DNA of 64,000 nucleotides from Gnetum montanum. Taxonomy: Eukaryota; Streptophyta; Gnetopsida; Gnetales; Gnetaceae. Each line of letters begins with the position of its first letter. Within the stretch, counting starts at the first letter, position 1. The DNA lies in assembly GCA_015680685.1 (NCBI GenBank), contig MNCI01003750.1:56278-120277 (forward strand). The letters run 5' to 3'. This document shows positions 43,660-55,060 of this stretch, piece after piece. Made by a program: the position numbers and the translations under genes. The notes beneath the pieces were generated by a model. The model ran no database searches, was not told the origin of the DNA, and worked only from the letters and a program-made list of their open reading frames with translations.

Positions 43660-44289
43660 GATTGAGGAAATAACAAACAAGAGTACATTGCACACTAAAT
43701 AGACAAATATGTCTCCTTCTTCATATGAAAGCACCTCACCACTTAGGTCTGAAACAAGAAACAATCGGTGGCGTAATACATATGACGTTGATTTGTCAAT
43801 CGCTCAAGAAGTTTGAGTGGTATATATTCATCTTGATGAGTATATACCAGACTTCACCTTTATCCTCCATCAAGATGAACAACTGCATTGGCGAGACTTA
43901 GAAGGTAACATAGTGTTACCTCCCGATCATTCAGTCCTGAGCATGCTTCTTCATGCTCTCACATGAATTGGCATGATTGAGGAAATAATAAACAAGAGTA
44001 CATTGCACACTAAATAGACAAATATGTCTCCTTCTTCATACAATAGCACCTCACCACCTAGGTTTGAAACAGGAAACAATCGGCGGCGTAATACACATGA
44101 CGTGGATCTGTCAGTCCCTCAACAAGTTCGAGTGGTATATATTCATCTTGATGGGTATATACCAGACTTCACCTTTATCCTCCATCAAGATGAACAACTG
44201 TGTTGGCGAGACTTAGAAGATAACACAGTGTTACCTCCCGATCGTTCAATCCTAAGCATGCTTCTTCGTGCTCTCACACAAATTGGCAT
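43660..44289 (+). repeat. 315-bp tandem duplication of the gag start of element D
   Basis: Unit 1 (43660-43974) and unit 2 (43975-44289) each contain 'gattgaggaaataa.aaacaag', 'aatatgtctccttcttcata', the gag ATG (43709 and 44024 frames) and coding for IPDFTFILHQDEQL. Unit 1 has in-frame stops. Unit 2 is open for 98 codons from 44024. Confidence 0.9.
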
Positions 44290-46426
44290 GCTGCACTTAC
44301 ACATAGAATACGTTGTGTAAGATCATGACTCAAGAGAATATCATCCCACAGAGGCACAACATCAAAGGGATTTGCAACAAGAGAGACATCATAAGTCTTT
44401 GAAGGGTAAGTGGTCCCAAGATGCCCCACATGTCTTAAGCGAAAATGAGGGTGGTGAACCTACCTCAGGTAGTTGGCCACAAAATGATGTTCCTCCCCTT
44501 GACTTTAGCCAAGGGGTTGTGTATTAGGACCTTCATTCCACTATTCATAACCTAGGTCCTGATACCCACAAGCACAAAGGATCTAAAAAAGGGACATGAA
44601 CTCATGATAAAGATGAACATTCTTATCACAATTGCAATCGGGGCTGAGATCACAGAAGAGAATGTAGTAGACACCGTCATGGTGACAATTCTCCTTCTTC
44701 TTCACCTTCATCATCTCCTTCACCCTCTCCTTCAACATCTGGATGTGGTCATAAAGAAAAAGACCATGGGGATAAAGGTAGGCAAAGTGGAAGTCATAGA
44801 CGAAACAACCAAGAAAGGGGACAAGGGCACTCTAGAGAGTCATGACATAGAAGAAGGAAGAGTAGGAAACAACGTAGGCATCATAGATGCCATAGACAAG
44901 ATGATCACAATGAACCTCTACTTACTACTCGAAGTATGTTGAACATAACTGAGGCTATTAGAATTCCAACAAGGCACCAAAAAGATAGTAGGATAAAAAG
45001 ATTAGATATGAACAATATCCCATGATTTGAAGGGGGATACAATGCTAATCCTTAGAATCACTTACAAGCATTTCATGATGCATGTGCCTTACAAAATATA
45101 GAGAATGAATGACAAAAACTTACGTTGTTTCCATGGACACTAGTTAAAGAAGCGGAAAGCTAGTATCGGTCTTTAGAACTAGAATCCATTCATAGGTGGA
45201 GTACTATGTTAGAACTATTTAATAACAAGTACCAAATGTACTCCCAAGTGTCTAACTTGCGAAGGAAAATCCAAGGCTGGAAACAAGAAGGACATGAATC
45301 CTTAGATGCTACCATGGGCAGATATTATGCACTGTTACATCATTGTCCTAGCCATGGTTATTCGCAAAGAGATCAACTACACCATATCGTGGATGGGCTT
45401 AGGCATGAAACGAGAAGAAATCGTGGGACTTATGCCCAAGGGAGACTATTCAAGCTTAGGTCCCATCAAATTCAAAGACTATTGAAGCAACTTGCTAAGG
45501 AAGAAGGTGAGTTATGGAAGAGAGAAGGTGTTAAAGAGTATAACCGAGATCCTTCCCTTGGGAAGAGGGGAGTAAGATTTTATGAGGATGAAGAAGAGTC
45601 ACCACTCGAAGAGATGGTGAATAGGAAAACTTTGCCTATCCAAAAGATGACATCAAAAATTGTTCTTAAAATAGTAGAGGAGTTTAGAGAGTAAGGTAGT
45701 GATCATGAAAAAAGAAAAAAGAGAGAAGTTGAACATGCATGTAGCAAGGGTAAGGGCAAAGTTGCCATCATTGAAGAGGTTGTAAATTTGAAAACAGACA
45801 ATGATAGTGGATGTGCGATATATCAATATGACCATCCTAAGGGACATTGCCCTATCATATCACATTTGCAAGAGTATGGGATGTATGCACTCAACCCATG
45901 ATTGAGAAAACGGCAAACACGCCAAAGGTTACCTTATCCTTAATGTAACCCAAGGCAGTTCCACCAACCCTTAACATATTATCGCAGTGGAACTCCACCA
46001 CAACCAATTGAGTAATATCAATAGTGGTAGCACCCAAAATCATGGGGAATGCCACCACCAAGGCAGCAACATCCTTACCGACAACCTGACCCATATGGAT
46101 ATTACGTGCAACAACCAATCTCCCCACATGACTCTATTGGTCATGTCACTCCTCCACCTCACTATCAAGCCCACGAGTATTATGGGACTCCCTCTTCTAG
46201 AGGTGATATTCCACAAGAATATCATCCTTCTCATCCAAATGCATCTCTTCCACCAATAGCTCCACTACCACCTACTCCCACAATGCAAGGTGAAATCCCT
46301 ACCCAACTGCAACAACATAACACCATGAGGGTTGTTAACTCTCAACCTACTATTGGTTCCAACAACCACATGAAGAAAAGCCCTTTCTTTAGAGCTAACA
46401 GTATAACCAAGCCCTTGCAATCATAA
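44024..46426 (+). pseudogene. gag of element D
   Basis: Begins MSPSSYNSTSPP. The N-terminal segment has VVYIHLDGYIPDFTFILH. A charged, His/Arg/Ser-rich linker follows (44600-44900). The capsid-like core at 45206-45694 is open for 162 codons (LFNNKYQMYSQVSNLRRKIQGW, CPSHGYSQRDQLHHIVDGL). A CAIYQYDHPKGHCPIISH segment at about 45811-45865 has Cys and His spacing (C-x6-H-x3-H-C) near that of a degenerate zinc finger. The Pro-rich tail at 46049-46426 follows. Stops at 44321, 45695 and elsewhere break it. Confidence 0.78.
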
Positions 46427-46960
46427 GTGACTAATTCCTTAGATGCCTTAGTATCAATCAAAGCTTCGAAGCCTCCTTCAACTCAACCACCGCACTCAAC
46501 GCATACAGTCATGCTAACACATGTCATCACTGATTGGATCAAAGCTAGCCACCTTCCCAAGAAATTCTCTGATCATAGGAGTCCTTTGATATACTTACAA
46601 ATGGCTGGAAATGCATTGTGCAAGACTCTTTTGGATTCATGTTCCAGTGTCAACTTGATTTCTTAAGAAATGTATAAGGCTTGGAACCTACCTCCATTAA
46701 AAAAGAGCAACATCCATCTAGAGTTGGCCGACCAGTCCATCACTATTCCATTGGGATTGGTGGAAGACATTGTTACCACTATTTGTGGATGGTTGTACCC
46801 AGCTGACTTCCTAGTGATTTAGGTAAACAATGGTAGGGGGACTTCCCAATCATAATGGGAAGAGCATAGCTAAGCACCATCAATGCATGCCTAGGAATCC
46901 ACAATCTTTCCCTAGAAATATCAAAGGAAAATACATTCGAAAAGATCAAAAAAAAGAAAT
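46427..46960 (+). pseudogene. Protease of element D
   Basis: The frame 46427-46666 leads to TLLDSCSSVNLIS, the retropepsin active site with Gly changed to Cys (D-S-C). After a stop the family blocks follow: SITIPLGLVEDIVTTICGWLYPADFLVI and IMGRA. The mutated active site and stops make it inactive. Confidence 0.75.
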
Positions 46961-47149
46961 TTTTGTGCATCGCATATAGTGACACAGGGTGTAATTGCAT
47001 GCAAAGGTCATGGTTTGTGCAAAGTTTAACATTACCTGCATGCAATCAGTGTGCAAAAGTGATTAACATACAAAGATGTCTGTATGCAGCAGCCACACGA
47101 CAGGAACACACCTAATGGCTGATAGTTAATCAAGAAATCATTTCACTTA

Positions 47150-48258
47150 TATGCATGGAACCAACTGAGGGTTTAACTTACACTTACATCGATAACATAG
47201 ATGCAGTAGAGCAAGTCCACCGTCAACTTCCAAGTCTTAACCTTGAAAATATCAACTAGGGGAAGTTAGAAATCCCTGAGAAATTTAAGTAGGAGCCCCT
47301 CAAGCTGATACCATTGCCCATCGGTATGGAATATACATTCCTTAAAAACAAAAAATCAGTAATTATCAACACTAAGCTTGCTCATCAATAGAAAGAAAAA
47401 TTGCTGAAGGTAATCAATAGATGGTCAAAAGCCTTCACTTGGTCATATCTTGAATTAATCAAAATAGATCCTAGGATATGCCAACATAGGATTTACATCG
47501 ACCCCTCCATGAACCCTCGAAGATGACCGTAGAAGCATTTGAACCCAAAGCTGAAGCAAGTAGTCAAGGAAGAAATCGAACAGCTTCTCAAGGATGGGTT
47601 CATATACCCCATTTTTGATAGTGAATGGGTCAGCCCCTTAGTTATTATGCTTAAAAAGGGAGGCAAATAGAGGGTGTGCATAGATTTCAGGCTACTGAAC
47701 ATGGAAACATTCAAAGATCACTTTCCATTGCCATTTTTTGACCAAGTCTTAAACACCATCGTAGGGCATCACTACTACAGTTTTCTAAATGGATATAGCA
47801 GATAAAATCAAATACAAATAGCCCTAGAAGACCAAGCCAAGACTACGTTCAACAGTCCTTGGGGAACATTTGCATACAAACAGATGTCGTTTGGCTTGTG
47901 TAATGCCCTTGCAACATTTCAATGACTAGTTCTAAGCATCTTCCAAGATTAGATAGGAAATGTGAAGGTCTTTATGGATGACTTCTCCACTTATGGAGCA
48001 AACTTTGATCAAGCCTTGGACTAGTTGGAGCAAGTGTTAAAAAGATGTGTAGAAACCAATTTGAGGCTCAACTGGTAGAAAAGTCATTTGATGGTCTAAG
48101 AAGGCATAGTACTAGGGCACAAAATCTCACACACAAGGATAGAGGTAGACCTCGAGAAAATCAAAGTTATCCAAGGAATTACCCATCAACTGGAAACTGT
48201 CAAAGATATTTGGTCATTCCTTGGACATACTGGCTACCTCCGTACACTATCCATGGCA
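47150..48258 (+). pseudogene. Reverse transcriptase of element D, truncated
   Basis: The linker (TEGLTYTYIDNID-like, then LPIGMEYTFLKNKKSVII) precedes RT. RT motifs: DPRICQHRIYIDPSMNPRR, EEIEQLLKDGFIYPI, SEWVSPLVIMLKKGG, a TGG-to-TAG stop, RVCIDFRLLNMETFKDHFPLPF, YYSFLNGYS, FGLCNALATFQ and VFMDDFSTY (about 47970). The FMDD catalytic pair is intact. The frame continues to KDIWSFLGHTGYL and stops matching near 48258, where the sequence jumps to the integrase C-terminal tail. Confidence 0.82.
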
Positions 48259-48711
48259 TGTGACCTCAACCTTGACCTTAATCTAGCATAGAAACAATGG
48301 TTAGTAACCCTTAACTTGCTAGATAAAAATTGACTAGCTACCCTGTCATCTAACAAGTTACATAAGGCATTCAATAAACAATGTCATGACCTAAGGATTA
48401 GGAAAGTTAAATATCAACCGGGAGATAAGGTTCTCTACTGAAATCTCACACATGTGCCACAACATACTAAATTTCAAACACTGTGGGAAGGACCTTATAT
48501 TATTTATGTAACTTTTTCTTCAGGGGCCATGACAATATACAAACCTAAGAGCCCAGACAAGAAATTATTGGTCAACGTGCAACAAACCAAACCTTTCCAT
48601 GAGCTTAGGACAGCTAGTACACATGCTACCTCTATTGATGGACAACCTTGCTCACTATTTCGGATCTCCTCTTTCCAACTTAGTCATGGGGGAGATGGCC
48701 ACCTATGCTAA
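48259..48711 (+). pseudogene. Integrase C-terminal tail of element D
   Basis: Starts directly after the RT fragment. It contains LSSNKLHKAFNKQCHDLRIRK, VKYQPGDKVLY and the open frame 48454-48711 with KFQTLWEGPYIIYVTFSSGA, ending SFQLSHGGDGHLC. Element C has the same blocks at 18590-18965. RNase H and the integrase zinc and catalytic parts are missing, so D could not integrate by itself. Confidence 0.75.
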
Positions 48712-50598
48712 CCATTCTAGGCCCTCAATTCTTTTTGAATTTTTCTTTTGCACATTTTTGTTTTACACATTCTTTCAACTTTTCTTATTTTTTTTTTACA
48801 CCATTGTTCATGTTTTTACTGTTTCTTTGTTTGCTTGATTTACTTTTATTCGTCATCTAATAAGTGCTCATGATGGTGGATTGAATTATATCATATTGAT
48901 TACTAATGTTTGGTTTTTACCTTTGAATTATGATGTTGATATTAAGGTATGGTTCTTTTGGTAAAACAAGCAATGAGTCCATGTCGTCCACTATTTCATA
49001 CAACTCTATTATCTCCTTTAGCTTGGAACTGTATAGTTCCCTTTTTCTAAGTAAACTTGTTAATGAATTGGTGGCTAGGTATTTTTCAAACCAAGGAAAA
49101 ACTCAAAGGATGAAAAGGGTGTGAATTTAAGGGGATTCGATGCATTTGTGCTAGCCATTCTCTTGGGTACTTGGATGCTTTTTCTTGGGTTTTCTGCCAT
49201 ACTGACATTGTTCAAAAATCAGGAAGCCAAGTGAATAAAAATAAGTTTTTGCATGGTATGGTTTTCATGCAAAAAAAAAAGGTGAGAATTCAAAGCACAC
49301 CCCTTATACATAATAAAGCAATATGGACTACAAGCACTGGTTATGGAACTAGAAAGACATGTTACCCATGCCTGAAGGTTCCCTCTAACTAAGGCCCTTT
49401 CCCATTTTCTATTTCTCCATCTTGCTCTCCTCAAAATGGTGGTGACTCTTTGTAGAAGCATTCTTGTTGCTTCAAGTGGATGGATTGGTCAAGTGTGTTG
49501 ATGTGAGGTCACTAGATGTGGTTTGTTTGAGTCTAGATTTGGGATAAGTTATACTCGGTCACATTAACCATAAAATATACAAGGGGCTTTACACAACCTT
49601 GTTCTTAGGATTCCATTCCATTCTCCTCTCCATCTTTCTTCCAATTTTCCACCTCATTGCCAATTTTATCATTAGTCCATTCTAGGTTGATGCATTATTT
49701 TTCTTTGGTGAATTCTTGTGGGTAAGTTTTTAACTCTTGCTTCCAAATGACATTCCTAGAGCCTACAAACTCTTTAGTTTGTGGGTTTGTCAGGGCATAA
49801 AGGGCATGAGCTTGCTTTGGGGAGGACCCACTGGCATTCCTTTTTGGTGCAATTGTTAAGTTCTTTTTCTTGAAAATTTTCTACAATCAATCATTTCTTG
49901 TTTCATCCCCATCCATGACATCCATTTTATTAGCATTCTCGTTGATATTTTTTCCCATCTTTCTTGTTCCTCATATTTTTCCATCTTATAGCTACCAGAG
50001 GTTCACTCTTAGTCGTGGGGGTCCTAGCACAAATTTTTCAATTTTCTTCATTTTGTTATTTGTCTAACCCCTACACCTTGGGTAGTCACCTGTGATAAAT
50101 TGTTGAACTAGTTTCTTCCATAACCACAACTCAGCCAATGCACTTCATATCGAGGTAAGGTATCAACTACATTATGGTTTATCTATCCTTGCTCATTTGT
50201 GACTATGTTGTGTGTGCAGATGGTGATCATACAAACAATGGACTAGGCTTGGAGGAAGCACTCAGGATGGATTGGAACTAGAGCATTTAATAAAGGAGCA
50301 ACTCTGGTGGTGTGGCTATGGATAAACAATGAAAGGCGCAATCTTAGCATTGGTGGCAACACACTTCATTTTCTTTCTCTATCTTTCTCTACAAGCTGTC
50401 AAATAAAGGCTTGGATGTCATTTATGTATGAGTGTTCACCACAATGGTCATGAACACTAATGTTGTAATATGCTTATTTATCCATTCACTGGGCACGTTG
50501 AGTCTATCATCCCATTCCACCATCAATTGTGAATTAGTCAATAATCCCATACCTTCCCTATATTTTGTAAGGAACTCGAGGACGAGTTTTCATTCATT
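48712..50598 (+). other. Non-coding 3' region of element D
   Basis: No gene is supported. T-rich start, 'atgagtccatgtcgtccac' (48973-48991), 'ggtgtgaatttaagggg' (49119), an A-run at 49271, and 'gaactagaaagacatgttacccatgcctgaagg' type sequence (49346-49379), all in the order found in A, B and C. A short block at about 50220-50290 occupies the place of B's extra ORF without a sizeable frame. Confidence 0.65.
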
Positions 50599-50608
50599 CA
50601 TGGGGGTA
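50599..50608 (+). other. Polypurine tract of element D
   Basis: CATGGGGGTA directly before the 3' LTR. Confidence 0.7.
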
Positions 50609-51545
50609 TGACAAGAGCGGTTACTCTAGCAGTTTTTCTAATTATTAGAGTGATAGTTTCTCTAAAATTAGAGTGATAGTTTCTCTAAAATTAGAGTGGC
50701 AATTTCTCTAAAATTAGAGTGGCAGTTTTTCTAATTATTAGAGTAGTTGCTTCCAAGCCTATAAATACAGTGCCCAGGTGCACAATTTAGGGAGGAAGTC
50801 TTGGGAGGGAGTCTTGGAAGGAAGTCTTTCAAGGGAAGTCTTTTAAAAGTCTTTTAGGAGTTAAGTAGTGAAACTTTTGTAGTTAGAGTATTTTCCAAGT
50901 ACCCGCAGCAGGATGTCTAAGTGTGGACGGATCTTTATTCGAGCATTGTGTACGTGAGCACACCTTGTGTACGGTAATAAAGACGAGCTCTTAAATTCAT
51001 TTTTGCAGCACTTGAGATTTTTTTTCTTACTCATTTCCTTTATTTTATTTTCTTCTACATTTATTTTATTTTATTATTTCATTTTACTTTATGCACTTTA
51101 CATTTTTGTTATTAGCACACACAATACGATCACTTCGAGCATGCATGTAACACTTGGTAACCCAGTAACGATTAGCGTTTGGTAATCCTAGTAGTGTTGC
51201 ACTGGTTTAGGGTGTGTACAACAAGTGAGAATGGATACTAGTATTAGGATTAGTTTAAAGCCTAGTTAATTAATAGTTAAGTTAAATTAGTCACTTAGTT
51301 ATCTCTCTCTCTCCTCCCTTATTAGTAGTAGGACATAAAAACATAAAAGCTATAAAAATCATATGCCTCAAACTTACTTAACCATACAATCATGACATAC
51401 AAGTAAGTCTGGGAAGACAATAATCAACCAACCCATTCTTGTTCCACAAAGGCGCATAGGCACTTAGTCCTTGGAATTCAACTGGATCATGCGTGAAACA
51501 CTTGTATTCGTATGGTTAAGCATAGAGGTACCTCGCCGCTCATCA
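50609..51545 (+). repeat. 3' LTR of element D
   Basis: Starts TGACAAG, ends CTCATCA, 937 bp. It is longer than the 5' LTR because it has two more 23-bp U3 repeats (46 bp) and a 13-bp insertion 'tcatgacatacaa' near 51389, which together explain the 58-bp difference to within a base. Confidence 0.92.
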
Positions 51546-52440
51546 AATAGCATCCAAACCCAATTTGGGATGATGAGTGTTAGTAACCCTATGCAATAAA
51601 ACCCTCTACTATTACCAACTTTTCAAACTTCTAATGTTATGCATCAAACTATTTCTCCCTTTCAACCAACTCAACCTTTAAGTAATTATTGTCAATGCCC
51701 CATGTCCTCTTCATTCTTACCATCCAACACTGGTTTCAATGATGACCAATCAAAAGCGTTGATCCAATCCATTAGAAACCCAAACAGGACATCAAATTTT
51801 ATTGAACCACCAAACCAAACTCAAGATCAGATGACCCAAATACTCAGTTCACTACAAAAACTATCCAATGAAGTGGTTGAGCTAAAGAGAAACAATAACA
51901 AATGTCCTGTACAACCAGAAAAGCCAAGTACATCAATTAACGATGATTATTGTCGTCTTCATAACACAAGGCAACATTCCGAAAATACTTGTCCTTAATT
52001 CTTGGCATTGTATGGTGACAATACCCAAGGGCAAANAAATTCTTAGCATTGTATGGTGACAATACCCAAGGGAAAAAAATGGGAAAACCCCTATCATGGT
52101 CCTTAATGTACCTCATGAGACAAAAAATGAAGAGGTTTCCTCATTACAACAAGTTATAGTAGGTGACCCTAACCCACATAACACTCGCTAGTATAAACTT
52201 AGTGATAATGTAAACACCACATAGTAACAAACTAGGAATAATTCCTATACACCTCCAAATAGAAGAGTTCCTAGTCAAAATAATGCAAACAACCAATCCA
52301 GGTCATCCCAAGTAAATGCCCCATAATGAGCAAACCCCCCTTCTCTACCTAGAAGAGTAGCCCCACCTCAACCAGAAGCCAAGGACGTACCTAAGACTTA
52401 CAATCTAGTTGAGGATCTGAAGAAAATCAAAGCTAACATT
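51546..52440 (+). pseudogene. gag of element E, part after nested D, with a zinc-finger-like end
   Basis: Resumes E's gag in phase (SIQTQFGMMSVSNPM). The open part 51639-51998 carries QMTQILSSLQKLSNEVVELKRNN, a short heptad-like segment, and YCRLHNTRQHSENTCP, a C..H....H....C pattern like the end of gag in Tat-type elements. A stop (TAA) follows at 51996. Next comes a 41-bp tandem duplication with an ambiguous base at 52036. Confidence 0.72.
51997..52078 (+). repeat. 41-bp tandem duplication containing an ambiguous base
   Basis: Units 51997-52037 and 52038-52078 share 'aattctt.gcattgtatggtgacaatacccaaggg'. The first ends 'caaanaa', with N at 52036. Either a real duplication or an assembly join. 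Confidence 0.7.
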
Positions 52441-52443
52441 TCA

Positions 52444-53040
52444 ATGTATGACCTTTTACACTTTAATGAAGTGAAAGAGGTGATTCATAACATAGTTCAC
52501 GCACCTGTGATTAGAAAAGAATCCCTAATTTCTGAAAGGAATGTTCACTTTTCCAAAAGTCCTAACACGCTATTAGTGCAGAACATAAACAATTCGATGT
52601 CAAACAAGAAAGATCACCCCCCTTTCTTAACAACATTAATCATTTTAGGGAAGAATGTTCACAGTTGTTTGATGAATTCTAGAGCAACAGTTAGTGTCAT
52701 GCCTCTTGAGGTATGTAAGGCTTTAGGAGCACAAATGATACCACAAACAAAAAGTGTGATTCAACTTGATGGATCTGACGTACCAGTAGTAGGATCACTG
52801 AAGGCAGTAAAGGTGCAAATTAAACAATATCCTACATTTACATGTTACACTAATATCCTAGTAGTTGACATGTTGCCCACCTACAATGTGCTATTATCTA
52901 TGACTTTTGGAGCCAAGTTTGGGGGCTTCTTTAGGTTGGATTTCTTAGAACTATTAATCCTGATCATAGGAACATCCAAATACATGACCATACCAAGAGA
53001 ACCTTTCTACAAACAAGTGGTAACAACCTTTGATCAATAG
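52444..53040 (+). pseudogene. Protease of element E
   Basis: 198-residue open frame. SCLMNSRATVSVMPLEVCKALG is a retropepsin active-site region in which the family has DSGAT. Here it reads NSRAT, so the catalytic Asp and Gly are both replaced. Downstream, VQLDG-like SVIQLDGSDVPVVGSLK, TNILVVDMLPTYNVLLSMTFGAKFGG and KYMTIPREP are family-typical. The frame is open but the enzyme is predicted dead. Confidence 0.75.
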
Positions 53041-53109
53041 AGTAAACCTCTAGGAAATCAAAATATCAACCCCTTTGTTGGATTGATTGAGCTAGGGCTT
53101 GGCTAATAT

Positions 53110-53770
53110 TTGATGAATAATGATGCAGGAAAAACTCCAGGCATAAACTGTTTTACGTACACATATTCTACCCAATATTATCAAGCTTTTAGGGAATGTG
53201 AGAGGATGTATGAAGATACTTTGTCATACCACCAACATGATAGAAGAACTTTTCTTTTCAGTGACCCACCACCACTAGGAAATGATAAGGATGTAAATGA
53301 GGTTCTAACCAATGAAATATTAGAGAATGAACCAAATTTCAATGATGATCATTGTTACCATGACCAAAGGATCGATTTTTCTGATTTCATGAATTTAAAC
53401 ACTTGGATACTAAGAATGGAGGGTGCCTCTTCCAAGAAAGGATGTGGAGTAGGAATAATGCTTATACCTCCTAGCGAAGCTCCTATCCTTAAAGCCATCA
53501 ACGTTTTGCAACCTATGACTAACAACATGGTTGAATATGAAGCACTCATACATGGGATCAAGTTAGCTCAAAATTATGACTTGTCCAAGCTTAAAATCTA
53601 TAGTGACTCCCAACTAATAGTAAACTAAGTCAATGAAACCTTGAATGATAAAGATGGCACCATGAAAGCATATAAAGCTTACATTCTCGAACTATTTAAA
53701 GAGTTTGAATATGTAACCATTGAACATGTACCTAGAGAGGAAAATTACATTCCTGATGCACTAGCCTAAA
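53110..53770 (+). pseudogene. Upstream RNase H-like domain of element E
   Basis: The open frame 53110-53628 ends in an RNase H-like domain: WILRMEGASSKKGCGVGIML (about 53404-53463), MVEYEALIHGIKLAQ (53527-53571) and KIYSDSQLIVN (53590-53628). After a stop the match continues to EHVPREENYIPDALA (to about 53766). Three of the four acidic positions (E, D, D) are present. The first, usually Asp in FDGAS, is Glu in MEGAS. The style (GAG..L.....N..EYEAL..GL, GDSQLV.NQ) is that of the archaeal-type RNase H known in Tat elements. It lies between protease and RT, before the usual RNase H. Confidence 0.78.
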
Positions 53771-54236
53771 TGGCCACCACTTTGGATGTCCCATTCAAAC
53801 ACAATGCTTCAGATTCAGGTATTATTATTGAAAAGGTGAAATCCTATTCTATCCCTGATAATGTGTTTTCTTTTCAAGTGTTTGATGATGATGATCACAT
53901 TTGTAAATTTCTATTTTTTGAAGGAGAATTTAGTGATCAAGGGGATATATCAAAGGATGTTGTGTTTTTTAAAAAGATATCTCCTGAAGTAGCAATTAGA
54001 GAAGCATTATTTGATGATTTGCATACCAAGACCATAGAATTGTCCAAAAATACTAATTGACAAATGCTAGCTGAGACCGAAACAATCCAGATTCAAAAGA
54101 AAGGGAAACAATACCCTATTAAAATAGGAGCCTGTTTACACCCAGATGAAAGACAAAACCTTGTTGACTATTACATGAATTTAATGATATTCTGGCTTGG
54201 ACTTATGAAGACCTTAGAACTTTTATTCCACTACTA
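53770..54236 (+). pseudogene. Linker between upstream RNase H and RT in element E
   Basis: The open frame 53770-54060 encodes 96 residues, acidic at its centre (DDDDHICKF and DQGDISKDVV). It has no recognised domain. It ends 180 bp before the RT start and is followed by a stop. Confidence 0.4.
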
Positions 54237-55060
54237 ATGACACATACCATTCCCCTTAGGCTAGAAACAAAACCATTTAGGCAAAAGCTTAGACCTGTGA
54301 ATCCAAAGATTAAAATCCTTATTAAAGCAGAAATTGATAAACTCCTAGAATCCAAAATAATTTATCTAGTAAGACACTCCTATTGGATCTCAAACTTAGT
54401 ACCTGTTAGGAAACAAACTAGTGAGTTAAGGTTATGTATTAATTTTTGTAACCTTAATACTTCTTGCATCAAGGATAATTATCCACTCCCTCTTATGGAG
54501 GAGTTATTGCAAATTGTGAATGGTGCTCAAATGTATTCCTTTTTGGATGGGTATTCAGGATATAACCAAATTTTAGTAAATAAAAAGACTAGTACAAAAC
54601 AACTTTCACCATGAAATGGGAAACTTTCCAATTTGCTAAAATGCCCTTTGGCCATATAAATGCTGGCTCTACCTTTCAAAGAGCTATGGATAAAAATTTT
54701 GAAGGGTTGATTAGAAAGTGTATTATTATCTACTTGGATGACTTAACCTTTTTCTCCAAAGATCAAGGTATGCACCTTAGAGACGTAAGAAACCTTTTTA
54801 TAAGATGTAGATGATTTGGTATTACCTTGAACACAAAGAAATCTGTCTTCAGTGTTCAAAGTGGTAAATTCCTAGGTCATATAGTGACTAAGGAGGGGAT
54901 TGTGGTTGACCCTGAGAAAGTGAATGCAATTTTAGAAGTACCTTACCCTCTGTCCAAAACTGATCTAAGGGCATTCTTTGGGAAAATCAACTTCGTTAGA
55001 CAATTTATCCCCATCTATGCTGAATTAGTTAGACCATTAAATGATATGCTTAAAAAAGAT
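54237..55060 (+). pseudogene. Reverse transcriptase of element E
   Basis: IPLRLETKPFRQKLRPVNPK, IKAEIDKLLESKIIYLV, SYWISNLVPV, LRLCINFCNLN, DNYPLPLMEELL, MYSFLDGYSGYNQI (first catalytic Asp kept), then a one-base loss near 54600. The frame then continues as FAKMPFGHINAGSTFQRAMD and IIIYLDDLTFFSK (YLDD at about 54735) and, after a TGA at 54812, KFLGHIVTKEGI. The RT motifs are well kept but the frame is broken twice. Confidence 0.85.

Larger units (their letters stand above)
42694..51545 (+). mobile_element. Element D: Athila-like Ty3/gypsy retrotransposon nested in gag of E
   Basis: 8852 bp, LTRs 42694-43572 and 50609-51545, exact duplication AATAG (42689-42693 and 51546-51550). The LTRs are very similar apart from two length differences, so D looks like the youngest insertion here. 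Contents: primer site, gag with a duplicated start, protease, RT, integrase C-terminus only, conserved 3' region, polypurine tract. RNase H and most of integrase are deleted near 48258. Confidence 0.93.

Noticed and set aside
43007-51185. Phe/Tyr-rich open frames inside both LTRs of element D (43007-43225 and 50967-51185)
   Set aside because: They arise from the T-rich U5 sequence common to both LTRs and have no coding context.
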